Below are positions 10,527-18,297 of a DNA stretch of 64,000 nucleotides, one piece after another. The first letter of the stretch is position 1; each line of letters opens with the position of its first letter. The notes beneath the pieces are model-generated. The model saw only the letters and a list, made by a program, of their open reading frames with translations, was not told the origin of the DNA and made no database searches. The position numbers were made by a program, and so were the translations under genes. Origin of the DNA: Flavobacteriales bacterium (lineage in GTDB: Bacteria > Bacteroidota > Bacteroidia > Flavobacteriales > Flavobacteriaceae); the NCBI GenBank assembly GCA_004213645.1, contig SGZF01000004.1:1-64000 (forward strand), given 5' to 3'.

Positions 10527-11830
10527 AATATATTAGCTTAAATCACAACTCAGTTCCTACATCATTTAGAAAAGCTGTTATAAATGGATTAGCTCCTGAT
10601 AAAGGACTTTATTTTCCTGAAAAAGAAATTAATCTTCCAAAACACTTTATTGAATCAATTAAAGATATAGATGATAAAGAAATTTGTTTCGAAGTAATTA
10701 ACAAATATATTGGAGATGAAATTCCAAAATCTAAGTTATTAAACATAATTGAAAAGACAGTTTCATTTAAAATTCCCCTAAAAAAAATTGAGGATTCAAT
10801 ATATTCTCTTGAATTATTTCATGGACCTACTCTTGCTTTTAAAGATATTGGTGCAAAATTTATGGCTTCATGTCTTGACTATTTTAAAGAAAGTTACTTG
10901 TCAAAAAAAATTACTGTTTTAGTTGCAACATCAGGAGATACGGGTGGTGCAGTAGCAAAAGGATTTGCTGAAACAAAAGATATTGATGTATGCATACTTT
11001 ATCCAAAAGGAAAGATTAGTGAGGTTCAAGAAAAACAGATTACAACAAATGGCTCATATGTTAACGCAATTGAAGTGGATGGTGATTTTGACTTATGCCA
11101 ATCAATGGTAAAAAAAGCATTTAATGATGAAGAAATTAATAGGAAAATTGCTCTTACATCAGCAAATTCAATAAATGTAGCAAGATGGTTGCCTCAAATG
11201 TTTTACTTTTTTTTAGCCTTAAAAAAAATTAAAAATAAAAAAAGAAATGTTTTTTCAGTACCAAGTGGAAACTTTGGGAATATTTGCGCTGGCATTCTAA
11301 GTAAATCAATGGGTCTTCCGATTGATCATTTTATTGCATCAACGAATATTAATGATACAATTCCAAGATACATAAAGGATGGTATTTTTGACCCTCATAA
11401 TACTAAAAGAACAATATCCAATGCAATGGATGTTTCAGATCCAAGTAATTTTATAAGAATTCAAAAAATATATAATAATGATTTACAAAAATTAAGGAAA
11501 AATATATCTGGATATAGTTTTAATGATAATGCAACAAAAGATACTATTTTTAAACTATATAATTCTTATGGTTATATAATTGATCCACACTCATCTATTG
11601 GTTATCTTGGTATAAAAGAATATTTAAAGAACCTTCAATCTCGAGAAGTAAATGGCATATTCATTTCTACTGCCCATGCTATAAAATTTAAAAGTATTGT
11701 AGAAAAAACAATAAATACAGAGTTAAAATATCCAAGATCCTTAAAAAAAATATTAACAAAAGAGAATATTTCTACTTCAATTGATAGTTATTCAGAGCTT
11801 AAAGAGTTCTTATTAAATAAACCCCAATAA
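10523..11830 (+). CDS. thrC: Threonine synthase
   Basis: ThrC is a PLP enzyme that converts O-phosphohomoserine to threonine. The PLP lysine is Lys107 in the motif HGPTLAFKDIGAKFM. The phosphate-binding segment ATSGDTGGAVAKG and the later SGNFGNICAG follow in the usual order. The 435 residues fit the bacterial ThrC class that begins with the MKYISLNH-type N-terminus. It starts with GTG overlapping the thrB TGA by 4 bases, and it closes the thrABC block. Confidence 0.96.
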   Translation: MKYISLNHNSVPTSFRKAVINGLAPDKGLYFPEKEINLPKHFIESIKDIDDKEICFEVINKYIGDEIPKSKLLNIIEKTVSFKIPLKKIEDSIYSLELFHGPTLAFKDIGAKFMASCLDYFKESYLSKKITVLVATSGDTGGAVAKGFAETKDIDVCILYPKGKISEVQEKQITTNGSYVNAIEVDGDFDLCQSMVKKAFNDEEINRKIALTSANSINVARWLPQMFYFFLALKKIKNKKRNVFSVPSGNFGNICAGILSKSMGLPIDHFIASTNINDTIPRYIKDGIFDPHNTKRTISNAMDVSDPSNFIRIQKIYNNDLQKLRKNISGYSFNDNATKDTIFKLYNSYGYIIDPHSSIGYLGIKEYLKNLQSREVNGIFISTAHAIKFKSIVEKTINTELKYPRSLKKILTKENISTSIDSYSELKEFLLNKPQ

Positions 11831-11846
11831 TAGTTAATTTTAACAG

Positions 11847-12917
11847 ATGAAAAAAACAACTCTTTTTAAACGTCACAAGGAGTTAAATGCAAAAATTGTT
11901 GATTTTGCAGGCTACCTTATGCCAATTAGTTATTCATCAGTTAATGAAGAACACATTCATGTCAGGAACGAAGTTGGAATATTTGATGTTTCTCATATGG
12001 GGGAAATTGAAATATCAGGAAAAAATTCTTTTAACTTGGTTCAGTATTTATGTACAAATGATATTTCAAAATTAAGTATTGGAAAAGCTCAATATAATTG
12101 TATGACTAATGAACTAGGTGGTATAATTGATGATCTAATTGTATACAGATTAGATATAGAAAAATTTCTTTTAGTTGTAAATGCCTCCAATATATCAAAA
12201 GACTGGGATTGGATCATACTACAAAACAAAGAATTTAATTCAAATGTTGTTAATATATCTGATACTATATCTCTTATCTCGATTCAAGGGCCAAAAGCTG
12301 AATCACTTTGTCAAAAACATACTGATCAAGACTTACATTCATTAAAAAATTACTCTTTTAAAATTGCTTCTTTCGGAGGATGTAATGATATTATAATTTC
12401 CAAAACTGGATATACTGGATCTGGAGGATATGAGCTATATATTCCTAATAATAAAGTAACACAAATTTGGGATACATTATTTTTAGATAAAAAAATTGAT
12501 TTAAAACCAATTGGGCTTGCTGCTAGAGACACTTTAAGAATTGAAATGGGCTTCTGTTTATATGGAAATGATATCAATGAAAAAACAACTCCAATAGAAG
12601 CATCTTTAAAATGGATAACTAAGGTTGAAACTGGTTTTATAGGATCTGAGAATATTAAAAATCAAATTCAATTAGGATGTAGGAAAAAATTAATAGGGTT
12701 TAAGTTAATTGAAAAGTCAATTCCAAGAAATGGTTACGAAATTTTTAATTCTTATAATAAATTAATTGGAAAAGTTACTTCAGGGACATACTCACCAACT
12801 TTAAAAGAGGGAATAGGATTAGCTTATATAAAGAGTGATGTAGATATTAAAACTATTTATGTTAAAATTCGAAATAATCTTAAAAAAGCAGAAATTGTTA
12901 AAACACCATTTATATAA
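11847..12917 (+). CDS. gcvT: Glycine cleavage system T protein (aminomethyltransferase)
   Basis: GcvT transfers the methylene group from the aminomethyl-lipoyl H protein to tetrahydrofolate and releases ammonia. The N-terminal segment with NEVGIFDVSHMGE and the downstream CTNDISKL and GGIIDDLIVYR motifs are diagnostic, as are the TGYTGSGGYELY folate-site region and the C-terminal SGTYSPTLKEGIGLAYI. At 356 residues it is full length. No gcvP or gcvH lies in this window, so the gene stands apart from its partners; it follows thrC by 16 bases and precedes the yebC-like gene by 2 bases. Confidence 0.95.
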   Translation: MKKTTLFKRHKELNAKIVDFAGYLMPISYSSVNEEHIHVRNEVGIFDVSHMGEIEISGKNSFNLVQYLCTNDISKLSIGKAQYNCMTNELGGIIDDLIVYRLDIEKFLLVVNASNISKDWDWIILQNKEFNSNVVNISDTISLISIQGPKAESLCQKHTDQDLHSLKNYSFKIASFGGCNDIIISKTGYTGSGGYELYIPNNKVTQIWDTLFLDKKIDLKPIGLAARDTLRIEMGFCLYGNDINEKTTPIEASLKWITKVETGFIGSENIKNQIQLGCRKKLIGFKLIEKSIPRNGYEIFNSYNKLIGKVTSGTYSPTLKEGIGLAYIKSDVDIKTIYVKIRNNLKKAEIVKTPFI

Positions 12918-12919
12918 TT

Positions 12920-13636
12920 ATGGGAAGAGCATTTGAATTTAGAAAAGCAAGAAAAATGAAAAGATGGTCAAACATGGCTAAAACTTTTACTCGAATAGGA
13001 AGAGAAATTATTATTGCAGTAAAAGAATCTGGTCCTGACCCTTCATCAAACTCAAAGTTGAGAGCAGTAATTCAAAATGCTAAAACAGTTAATATGCCAA
13101 AGGAAAATATTGACAGGGCAATTAAGAAGGCATCTGAGAACAGTACGGAGAATTTTAAAGAAGTTTTATTGGAAGGATATGCACCCCATGGTATTGCAAT
13201 CATTGTTGAAGCAGCAACTGATAATAATAATAGAACTGTAGCAAATATTAGAAGCTATTTTAATAAATGTGAAGGAAACTTAGCAACTTCTGGTTCAGTT
13301 GATTTTTTATTTAGTCATTTATGTTTTTTTCAAATAAAAGATAAAGGAATTAATATTGAAGAGCTTGAGCTTGATTTAATAGATTTTGGAGTAATTGAAT
13401 TAAGTCACTTAGAGAATGAAATCAGTATTACTGGAAAATTTGAAGACTTTGGATCAATTCAAAAAGAATTAGAAAGAAGAAAAATTGAAATTTTATCTAG
13501 TGAATTTGAAAGAGAAGCTATGGTTTTTAAGGATTTATCTTCTGAAGATAGATTGAAAGTTAATAAATTGATAAATATGATTGACGAAGACCAAGATGTA
13601 CAAAATGTCTACAGTAATATGAAGGCTAATAATTAG
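12920..13636 (+). CDS. YebC/PmpR family protein
   Basis: The 238-residue protein shows the family signature MGRAFEFRKARKMKRWSNMAKTF at its N-terminus (split here: GRAFEFRKARK then RWSNMAKTF), a central NMPKENIDRAIKKA motif, and EGYAPHGIAIIVEAATDNNNRT. The family has been described both as DNA-binding regulators and, more recently, as translation factors that relieve ribosome stalling; the sequence alone does not decide between these. The last 4 bases overlap the convergent acyltransferase gene. Confidence 0.93.
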   Translation: MGRAFEFRKARKMKRWSNMAKTFTRIGREIIIAVKESGPDPSSNSKLRAVIQNAKTVNMPKENIDRAIKKASENSTENFKEVLLEGYAPHGIAIIVEAATDNNNRTVANIRSYFNKCEGNLATSGSVDFLFSHLCFFQIKDKGINIEELELDLIDFGVIELSHLENEISITGKFEDFGSIQKELERRKIEILSSEFEREAMVFKDLSSEDRLKVNKLINMIDEDQDVQNVYSNMKANN

Positions 13637-14166
13637 TTTTTATTTCTAATAAGAACATCGCTAACCTTGTTTTCAAGCTCAGAAATATCTTTTGTAATAT
13701 CCCCTGATGTATAAAACCTATCATTAATTTTAACTTCTTTTCTTACATAGTCAAAGGATACCATTAGTATTGGCAATTTTGCTTTTAATGCTATGTAGTA
13801 AAACCCTGTTTTCCATTTTCTCACACTTTTTCTAGTGCCCTCAGGAGCTATAGCAAGTATTTCAATTTTATTTTGATTGAACAGGTTAACAACTCCATCA
13901 ACCAAATTATTATTTTTACTTCTATCTACAGGAATCCCTCCAAGAAATTTAAAAAAGAAACTAGTAATTGGATTAAATAACTGATTTTTTCCAATAAATT
14001 TTATTTTTAACCCAGAATAGGTCCTAATTAGAATAGCAATTATTAAATCAAAATAACTTGAATGAGGAACAACAGCTATAATGTATTTTTCATTAACAGG
14101 TAAGTAGCCGATAACAGTCCATCCGATAATCTTATTTAAGATAAACTTAGATAGAATTTTAATCAT
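13633..14166 (-). CDS. PlsC-like 1-acyl-glycerol-phosphate acyltransferase family protein
   Basis: The 177-residue protein carries the four acyltransferase blocks: the H-x4-D catalytic motif as PHSSYFD (His35, Asp40), a GKNQLF segment near 59, GGIPVDR at 76-82, and PEGTR at 108-112. It is short relative to PlsC (about 240) because it lacks most of the N-terminal membrane region, a form I associate with small acyltransferases in Bacteroidota. The acceptor could be lysophosphatidate or another lyso-lipid. The start overlaps the end of kdsB by 8 bases, so the two envelope-lipid genes are probably expressed together. Confidence 0.85.
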   Translation of the reverse strand: MIKILSKFILNKIIGWTVIGYLPVNEKYIIAVVPHSSYFDLIIAILIRTYSGLKIKFIGKNQLFNPITSFFFKFLGGIPVDRSKNNNLVDGVVNLFNQNKIEILAIAPEGTRKSVRKWKTGFYYIALKAKLPILMVSFDYVRKEVKINDRFYTSGDITKDISELENKVSDVLIRNKN

Positions 14167-14881
14167 TTGATAAAATATATTTTTTAGCTTCTATAAGGTC
14201 CTCAGGAGTATCTATTGATATTCCAGGAGAATCAGTATTTACCATTCTAATTGTTTTTGAATTTTCAACTACTCGAATACCTTCAAGGTTTTCAATTATT
14301 TCAAGTTTTGATCTTTTAAGATTAGAAAATTCAATCAAAGACTCTTTTAAAAATGCATATATACCAATATGACGATTATAATCATTAATATTTTTTGAGG
14401 CATAAGGAATTGGTAGTCTTGAAAAGTATATAGCATTACTATTGTTGTCAACTATTACCTTAACATTATTTGGGTTATTTAATTCATCTAAAGATTTAAA
14501 TTTTGTCATAAGTGAAGCCATATTAACTTGCGGATCATTAAAAACTTTTATTAAATCACTCATTGATTTTTTTTTAATAAAAGGCTCATCACCCTGAAGA
14601 TTAATAACCAAGTCATGATCAATGTTTTTTGCAGCTTCCGCAATTCTATCTGTACCTGAATTATGATCTTTTGAAGATCTAAATGTATCTCCTCCTGCAG
14701 ATTTAATAATATTTATAATTTGATCATTTCCACTGACTACATAAACTTTATCAAATAAATTAGTTTCTAATGCATTTTTATATGTTTTAAGAATTATCGG
14801 TGTTCCATTAATTTTTTGAATCAATTTATTAGGAAACCTTTTAGATTCAAGTCTTGCAGGTATGAGAGCTATAGTTTTCAT
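14159..14881 (-). CDS. kdsB: 3-deoxy-manno-octulosonate cytidylyltransferase (CMP-Kdo synthetase)
   Basis: KdsB activates Kdo with CTP for the lipopolysaccharide inner core. The N-terminal nucleotide-binding stretch IPARLESKRFPNKLI is nearly invariant in the family; NLQGDEPFI and the YFSRLPIPY region, plus HIGIYAF, follow in order. The 240 residues match the normal length. Its presence shows that the organism makes a Kdo-containing outer membrane. It is divergent from the 14972 gene across a 90-base promoter region. Confidence 0.95.
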   Translation of the reverse strand: MKTIALIPARLESKRFPNKLIQKINGTPIILKTYKNALETNLFDKVYVVSGNDQIINIIKSAGGDTFRSSKDHNSGTDRIAEAAKNIDHDLVINLQGDEPFIKKKSMSDLIKVFNDPQVNMASLMTKFKSLDELNNPNNVKVIVDNNSNAIYFSRLPIPYASKNINDYNRHIGIYAFLKESLIEFSNLKRSKLEIIENLEGIRVVENSKTIRMVNTDSPGISIDTPEDLIEAKKYILSND

Positions 14882-14916
14882 TTATAAATATTTTTCTAAT
14901 ATAATTCATTTATATA

Positions 14917-14949
14917 TTGTTTAACGAAAAAAAAAAAATTGTAGATTTG
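14917..14949 (+). promoter_or_regulatory. Candidate promoter for the 14972 gene
   Basis: TAGATTTG at 14942-14949 is a perfect -7 box of the TAnnTTTG type; a TTG at 14917-14919 lies 22 bases upstream, slightly further than the usual 19-21. The downstream ATG is at 14972, giving a leader of roughly 17 bases. A run of 12 A lies in the spacer. Confidence 0.45.
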
Positions 14950-14971
14950 TTTAAATCAAATAATTACCAAA

Positions 14972-15628
14972 ATGAATAAAAAACGTGCATTAGAATTATT
15001 TTTATGGGTACTATCAATATTTTTTGCTACACAAATATACAGTTCTATTAATGGACCAATAAAATTTAATCAAGTAAAAAATGATAGATATACAATGGTT
15101 ATTGATAGATTGAAAGATATCAGAACTGCTCAAATTGCGCATAAGGATGTCAACGGATTTTATGCTAATAATTTTGATAGTCTTGTTAGTTTTATAGATA
15201 CAGGGATATTTACACTAATTGAAAAAAGAGATTCATCTTATCTAGAATATAACAGAACCTACAGGATTGACATGTTAAAAGAAATTGAAATAGTAGACAC
15301 TCTAGGGTTTGTATCTGTAAAAGATTCTTTATTTGGTGATAATGAGTCATATAAAATGATGGCAGTAGTTCCAATTGATGGAACTAATAGTGAATTTTCA
15401 ATAAAAGCTGATATAATAGATAAAAATGGCTACCAAGTTCCAGTATTTGAAGTTAAAATTCAGAAAAATATTGTTCTTTTTGATCAAAATAAAGATTTAC
15501 TTGATCAAGAAAACAAGATCATTTCAGTTGATGCAGTAAATGGTCCAGAAATTATATTAGGCTCAATGACAGATGTTAGCACAAACGGAAACTGGCCTAC
15601 ATTTTTTGATGCAAAAAATAAAGAGTAA
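14972..15628 (+). CDS. Membrane-anchored protein of unknown function with a pilin-like N-terminus
   Basis: I recognise the general type from Flavobacteriia but know no assigned function. Of 218 residues, the first 7 are basic, residues about 8-27 form one transmembrane helix (ALELFLWVLSIFFATQIYSS), and the rest should be outside the inner membrane. After the helix comes an amphipathic region with RYTMVIDRLKDIRTAQIAH and then NGFYANNFDSLVSFI; this helix followed by a short strand region resembles the layout of pseudopilin-like proteins, but there is no prepilin peptidase site. It has its own promoter candidate and its end overlaps the next gene by about 20 bases. Confidence 0.6.
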   Translation: MNKKRALELFLWVLSIFFATQIYSSINGPIKFNQVKNDRYTMVIDRLKDIRTAQIAHKDVNGFYANNFDSLVSFIDTGIFTLIEKRDSSYLEYNRTYRIDMLKEIEIVDTLGFVSVKDSLFGDNESYKMMAVVPIDGTNSEFSIKADIIDKNGYQVPVFEVKIQKNIVLFDQNKDLLDQENKIISVDAVNGPEIILGSMTDVSTNGNWPTFFDAKNKE

Positions 15629-16358
15629 TATTAACAACGCATTAATTTATTATTTTGAATCATTCTTTCATATAGATTCACAAATTGATAGTAGATCATT
15701 AAAAAATGATGATAAAAATTTACCGTCAATACTCTCAGAATTATTTAGTGCTAATAATGATATTTCAATTAAAATACTTCACTTTAATGCTCAACCATCA
15801 ATTGTTCCATTCAAATATTTTGATAAAAACTTAATGGATAAGTATTTAGAAACAAATACTAAAATTTCCGGAAAATTAATTAATGATCTGTCAAAAGATA
15901 AAAAAATAAATATTGTATACTCAATAGATGAGTTTTTAACTAGGTTATTTAATAAAGTTGAAATAAAAGTAACTCACAATAATTACTTTACACTCATTTA
16001 CAATAAGCTTTTTAATAGAGTCAGCAGGTCAAAAGGATTATGTTTTTTTATTAATTTAAATTGTAGTTCATTTGATGTAATAATCTTTAATAACAACGAA
16101 TTTATTTTTTTTAATAAATTTAATATTAATGATGAAGATGAGTTTTTATATTACCTTTTATTTGTAATCAACAACTTCGAAGGCTCAAATAATAATGAAA
16201 AGATAATTTTTTTAGGAAGGTTTGAAAAATTTAATCATTATTATGAACTAGCTTCAAAATACTCCCAAATTGAATTTATTGAAGATAGTGAATATTCAAT
16301 TTTAGACTATAATTCACAATCTTTTTCAATAATAAATGAGAATAATTTCAGGAAGTAA
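15609..16358 (+). CDS. DUF3822-like protein
   Basis: I prefer the ATG at 15609 (MQKIKSNINN; 249 residues) over an upstream in-frame ATG at 15573 that would overlap the previous gene by 56 bases. The protein has no signal peptide or membrane helix. Its layout, with alternating strands, a central Ser/Asn-rich loop, and a position just before rsmD, matches what I remember of DUF3822 proteins in Bacteroidota, which have a predicted actin/ASKHA-like fold. That assignment is from memory of context and should be read as likely. It overlaps rsmD by 23 bases, so a role linked to ribosome assembly is possible but unproven. Confidence 0.55.
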   Translation: MQKIKSNINNALIYYFESFFHIDSQIDSRSLKNDDKNLPSILSELFSANNDISIKILHFNAQPSIVPFKYFDKNLMDKYLETNTKISGKLINDLSKDKKINIVYSIDEFLTRLFNKVEIKVTHNNYFTLIYNKLFNRVSRSKGLCFFINLNCSSFDVIIFNNNEFIFFNKFNINDEDEFLYYLLFVINNFEGSNNNEKIIFLGRFEKFNHYYELASKYSQIEFIEDSEYSILDYNSQSFSIINENNFRK

Positions 16359-16881
16359 AAAAAGCATTTTAATAAAAGCTCCAAAGAAGCTTCCTGTTAG
16401 GCCTACAACTGATAAGGTTAAAGAGTCTCTTTTTAATATAATATCGAATAAATTTGATATTGCTGAACTTATTGTTCTTGATCTATTTTCTGGTACCGGC
16501 AATATTTCATATGAGTTTTCTTCCAGAGGTTGTAAAGAAGTTTTATCTGTAGATAATAACATTAATTGTATAAAGTTTATAAATAAAACCAATTTTGAAC
16601 TGGGACTAAAAATTAATACTAAGAAAATTGACTTTAAAAAATTTTTAATAACTAATACTAAAAGATTCGATATAATTTTCGCAGATCCCCCATATAATTT
16701 TTTATTGAAAGAATATATAGAAATGATTAATTTAATAAAAGAAGGTGAAATATTAAAAGAGAATGGAGAGATAATTATAGAACACAGCTCAAAAATTTTA
16801 TTATCTGAAAATTATAATGAAATAGATGAGAGAAAATACGGATCTTCTTCATTAAGTTTTATAAAAAAAGCAAGCCTATAA
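16336..16881 (+). CDS. rsmD: 16S rRNA (guanine966-N2)-methyltransferase RsmD
   Basis: RsmD methylates G966 of 16S rRNA during 30S assembly. The N-terminus MRIISGSKKSILIKAPK and RPTTDKVKESLFNII are typical, the SAM-binding motif I is VLDLFSGTGNISYE near residue 50, and the N6/N2-methyltransferase motif IV is FADPPYN near 115. The 181 residues are full length. The final codons (Ala-Ser-Leu-stop) lie opposite the 3' end of the RNase P RNA gene, so the two transcripts converge and overlap by 12 bases. Confidence 0.93.
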   Translation: MRIISGSKKSILIKAPKKLPVRPTTDKVKESLFNIISNKFDIAELIVLDLFSGTGNISYEFSSRGCKEVLSVDNNINCIKFINKTNFELGLKINTKKIDFKKFLITNTKRFDIIFADPPYNFLLKEYIEMINLIKEGEILKENGEIIIEHSSKILLSENYNEIDERKYGSSSLSFIKKASL

Positions 16882-17150
16882 GCCGGATTCTGTCGTGTCT
16901 TATCATTTATCTAGGTATAATATTACTATTACACTCAAACCGCCTACCCTTCTACTTAAAACGAGCAGTTTTAAAACGTAGATATACTTGGCGTTTCACC
17001 ATGCAGAGTTTACAAGATTCCACTACAGCATTACCTGTACATACTTTCTGTTGCACTATTCCTATCAATTATGATGGCGGGCGTTACCCGCTACATTGCT
17101 CTTTGGTGTCCGGACTTTCCTCTGAAAAATTCAGCGATAAGAAGGCTTGC
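16870..17150 (-). ncRNA. rnpB: RNase P RNA (type A, compact)
   Basis: The catalytic RNA of RNase P, read on the minus strand. Helix P1 is a perfect 8-bp pairing of the 5' GCAAGCCT (17143-17150) with the 3' AGGCTTGC (16870-16877). Conserved elements appear in order: GAGGAAAGTCCGGACACC (P4 5' strand, CR-I), a CAGAAAGTAT element (CR-II), GGTGAAACG (CR-III), GATAAATGATAAGACACGAC, and ACAGAATCCGGCTTAT (CR-V, P4 3' strand). About 281 bases is short for a type A RNA, so some peripheral helices are probably reduced. The 3' 12 bases overlap the end of rsmD. A -7 promoter box is 5 bases upstream of the 5' end. Confidence 0.95.
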
Positions 17151-17154
17151 AATA

Positions 17155-17162
17155 CAAATATA
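17155..17162 (-). promoter_or_regulatory. -7 promoter box of rnpB
   Basis: TATATTTG on the minus strand is a perfect TAnnTTTG match ending 5 bases before the 5' end predicted from helix P1. Promoter and RNA start therefore support each other. No clear TTTG -33 element is seen. Confidence 0.6.
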
Positions 17163-17224
17163 ATACTTGTTGATAATTTTATTAAAAAAAATAGTCTATT
17201 TAAGAATAAAATTTTCTCAATCTT

Positions 17225-17232
17225 TATATTTG
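17225..17232 (+). promoter_or_regulatory. -7 promoter box of dnaX
   Basis: TATATTTG is a perfect TAnnTTTG match whose last base is only 6 bases before the dnaX ATG (17239). If used, the mRNA would have a leader of at most a few bases. A -33 TTTG is not evident, so this is weaker than the rpsA promoter. Confidence 0.45.
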
Positions 17233-17238
17233 TTGTTA

Positions 17239-18297
17239 ATGAATAGTTCACTTTCATCTGCATCAGAATATAGACCTAAGACCTTCAAAGATATGATAGG
17301 TCAAGATGCTATTGTAAAGACACTTTCTAATGCTATAAAGAATGACAATATACCTCAAGCTCTTCTTTTTTGTGGTCCAAGAGGAGTTGGTAAAACATCT
17401 TGCGCTCGAATTTTAGCAAAGAACATAAACAACTTAGAAGAAAATTTTGAATATAATATTTTTGAACTTGATGCAGCATCAAATAATTCTGTTGAAGATA
17501 TCAGAAATATAACTGATCAGATTAGGATTCCACCTCAAGTTGGCAAGTATAAAGTATATATAATTGATGAAGTTCATATGCTTTCAAATCAAGCATTTAA
17601 TGCATTTCTTAAATCATTGGAAGAACCACCTAAACATGTTGTATTTATTCTTGCAACAACTGAAAAAAATAAAATTATTCCTACAATTTTATCTAGATGT
17701 CAGATTTATGATTTTAAAAAAGTAGATAATACATCAATAATCAAGTTATTAAGTAATATTTGTGAGGATAAAAAAATTAAATATGATGAAAATTCATTAT
17801 CTCTAATTGCAGATAAATCAGATGGGTCTATAAGAGATTCGCTATCAATGTTTGATAGACTAGTCAGCTTTACTGATTCAAATTTAAATATAGAAAATGT
17901 AACATTAAATCTTAATATTTTAGATTACGATACATACTTTGAGATATCAAGCTACATTCTAGAAAAGAACATAAATGGTATCCTAACTAAATATAATGAT
18001 ATTTACAATCGTGGATTTGATGATGTTAATTTATTAAATGGTTTGTCAAGGCATTTTAGAGAAATATTAATAACTAAAATGAATTCTTCAGATAACATTT
18101 CAAGTCTAAAGAATGATCTAGTTAAAAAATATTTAAAATACTCAAAAGATTTCTCAGATGAAAATCTCATTTTAATGATTGATGTTATAAATGAAACCTT
18201 AATAAATTATCAAAAGGTAAATGATAAAAGGATTCATACTGAGCTTTGCTTAATGAAATTAGCTTCAATTGATAGCTCTAAAAAAAAAAATCCCTGA
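17239..18297 (+). CDS. dnaX: DNA polymerase III subunit gamma (short product of dnaX)
   Basis: DnaX is the AAA+ clamp-loader subunit. I start it at the ATG at 17239 (MNSSLSSASEYRPKTF), since upstream in-frame codons lie in the rnpB/dnaX promoter region. Walker A is GPRGVGKT (46-53), Walker B IIDEVHM near 108-113, and the sensor SRC is at 152-154. The four-cysteine zinc module that follows Walker A in Escherichia coli is absent: AKNINNLEENFEYN runs straight into FELDAAS, as I recall for other Bacteroidota. The frame ends after 352 residues at TGA 18295-18297, two codons past an 11-A run. The tau C-terminal part continues in the -1 frame, so this is read as gamma. Confidence 0.93.
   Translation: MNSSLSSASEYRPKTFKDMIGQDAIVKTLSNAIKNDNIPQALLFCGPRGVGKTSCARILAKNINNLEENFEYNIFELDAASNNSVEDIRNITDQIRIPPQVGKYKVYIIDEVHMLSNQAFNAFLKSLEEPPKHVVFILATTEKNKIIPTILSRCQIYDFKKVDNTSIIKLLSNICEDKKIKYDENSLSLIADKSDGSIRDSLSMFDRLVSFTDSNLNIENVTLNLNILDYDTYFEISSYILEKNINGILTKYNDIYNRGFDDVNLLNGLSRHFREILITKMNSSDNISSLKNDLVKKYLKYSKDFSDENLILMIDVINETLINYQKVNDKRIHTELCLMKLASIDSSKKKNP
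18280..18290 (+). promoter_or_regulatory. A11 slippery run in dnaX (putative frameshift site)
   Basis: Eleven consecutive A (18280-18290) read as AAA AAA AAA AAT CCC TGA in the gamma frame. A shift of -1, or insertion of one A during transcription, continues into an intact downstream frame. The -1 frame has a TAA immediately before the run (18279-18281), so it can only be entered within the run. Thermus thermophilus dnaX uses transcriptional slippage at an A run and Escherichia coli uses A-AAA-AAG ribosomal frameshifting, both to make gamma and tau. A sequencing or assembly error in the homopolymer is the main alternative. Confidence 0.7.

Noticed and set aside
17001-17246. An 81-codon plus-strand open frame antisense to the RNase P RNA
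   Set aside because: It lies almost entirely opposite conserved rnpB core elements, has no recognisable protein features, and is explained by the RNA gene.
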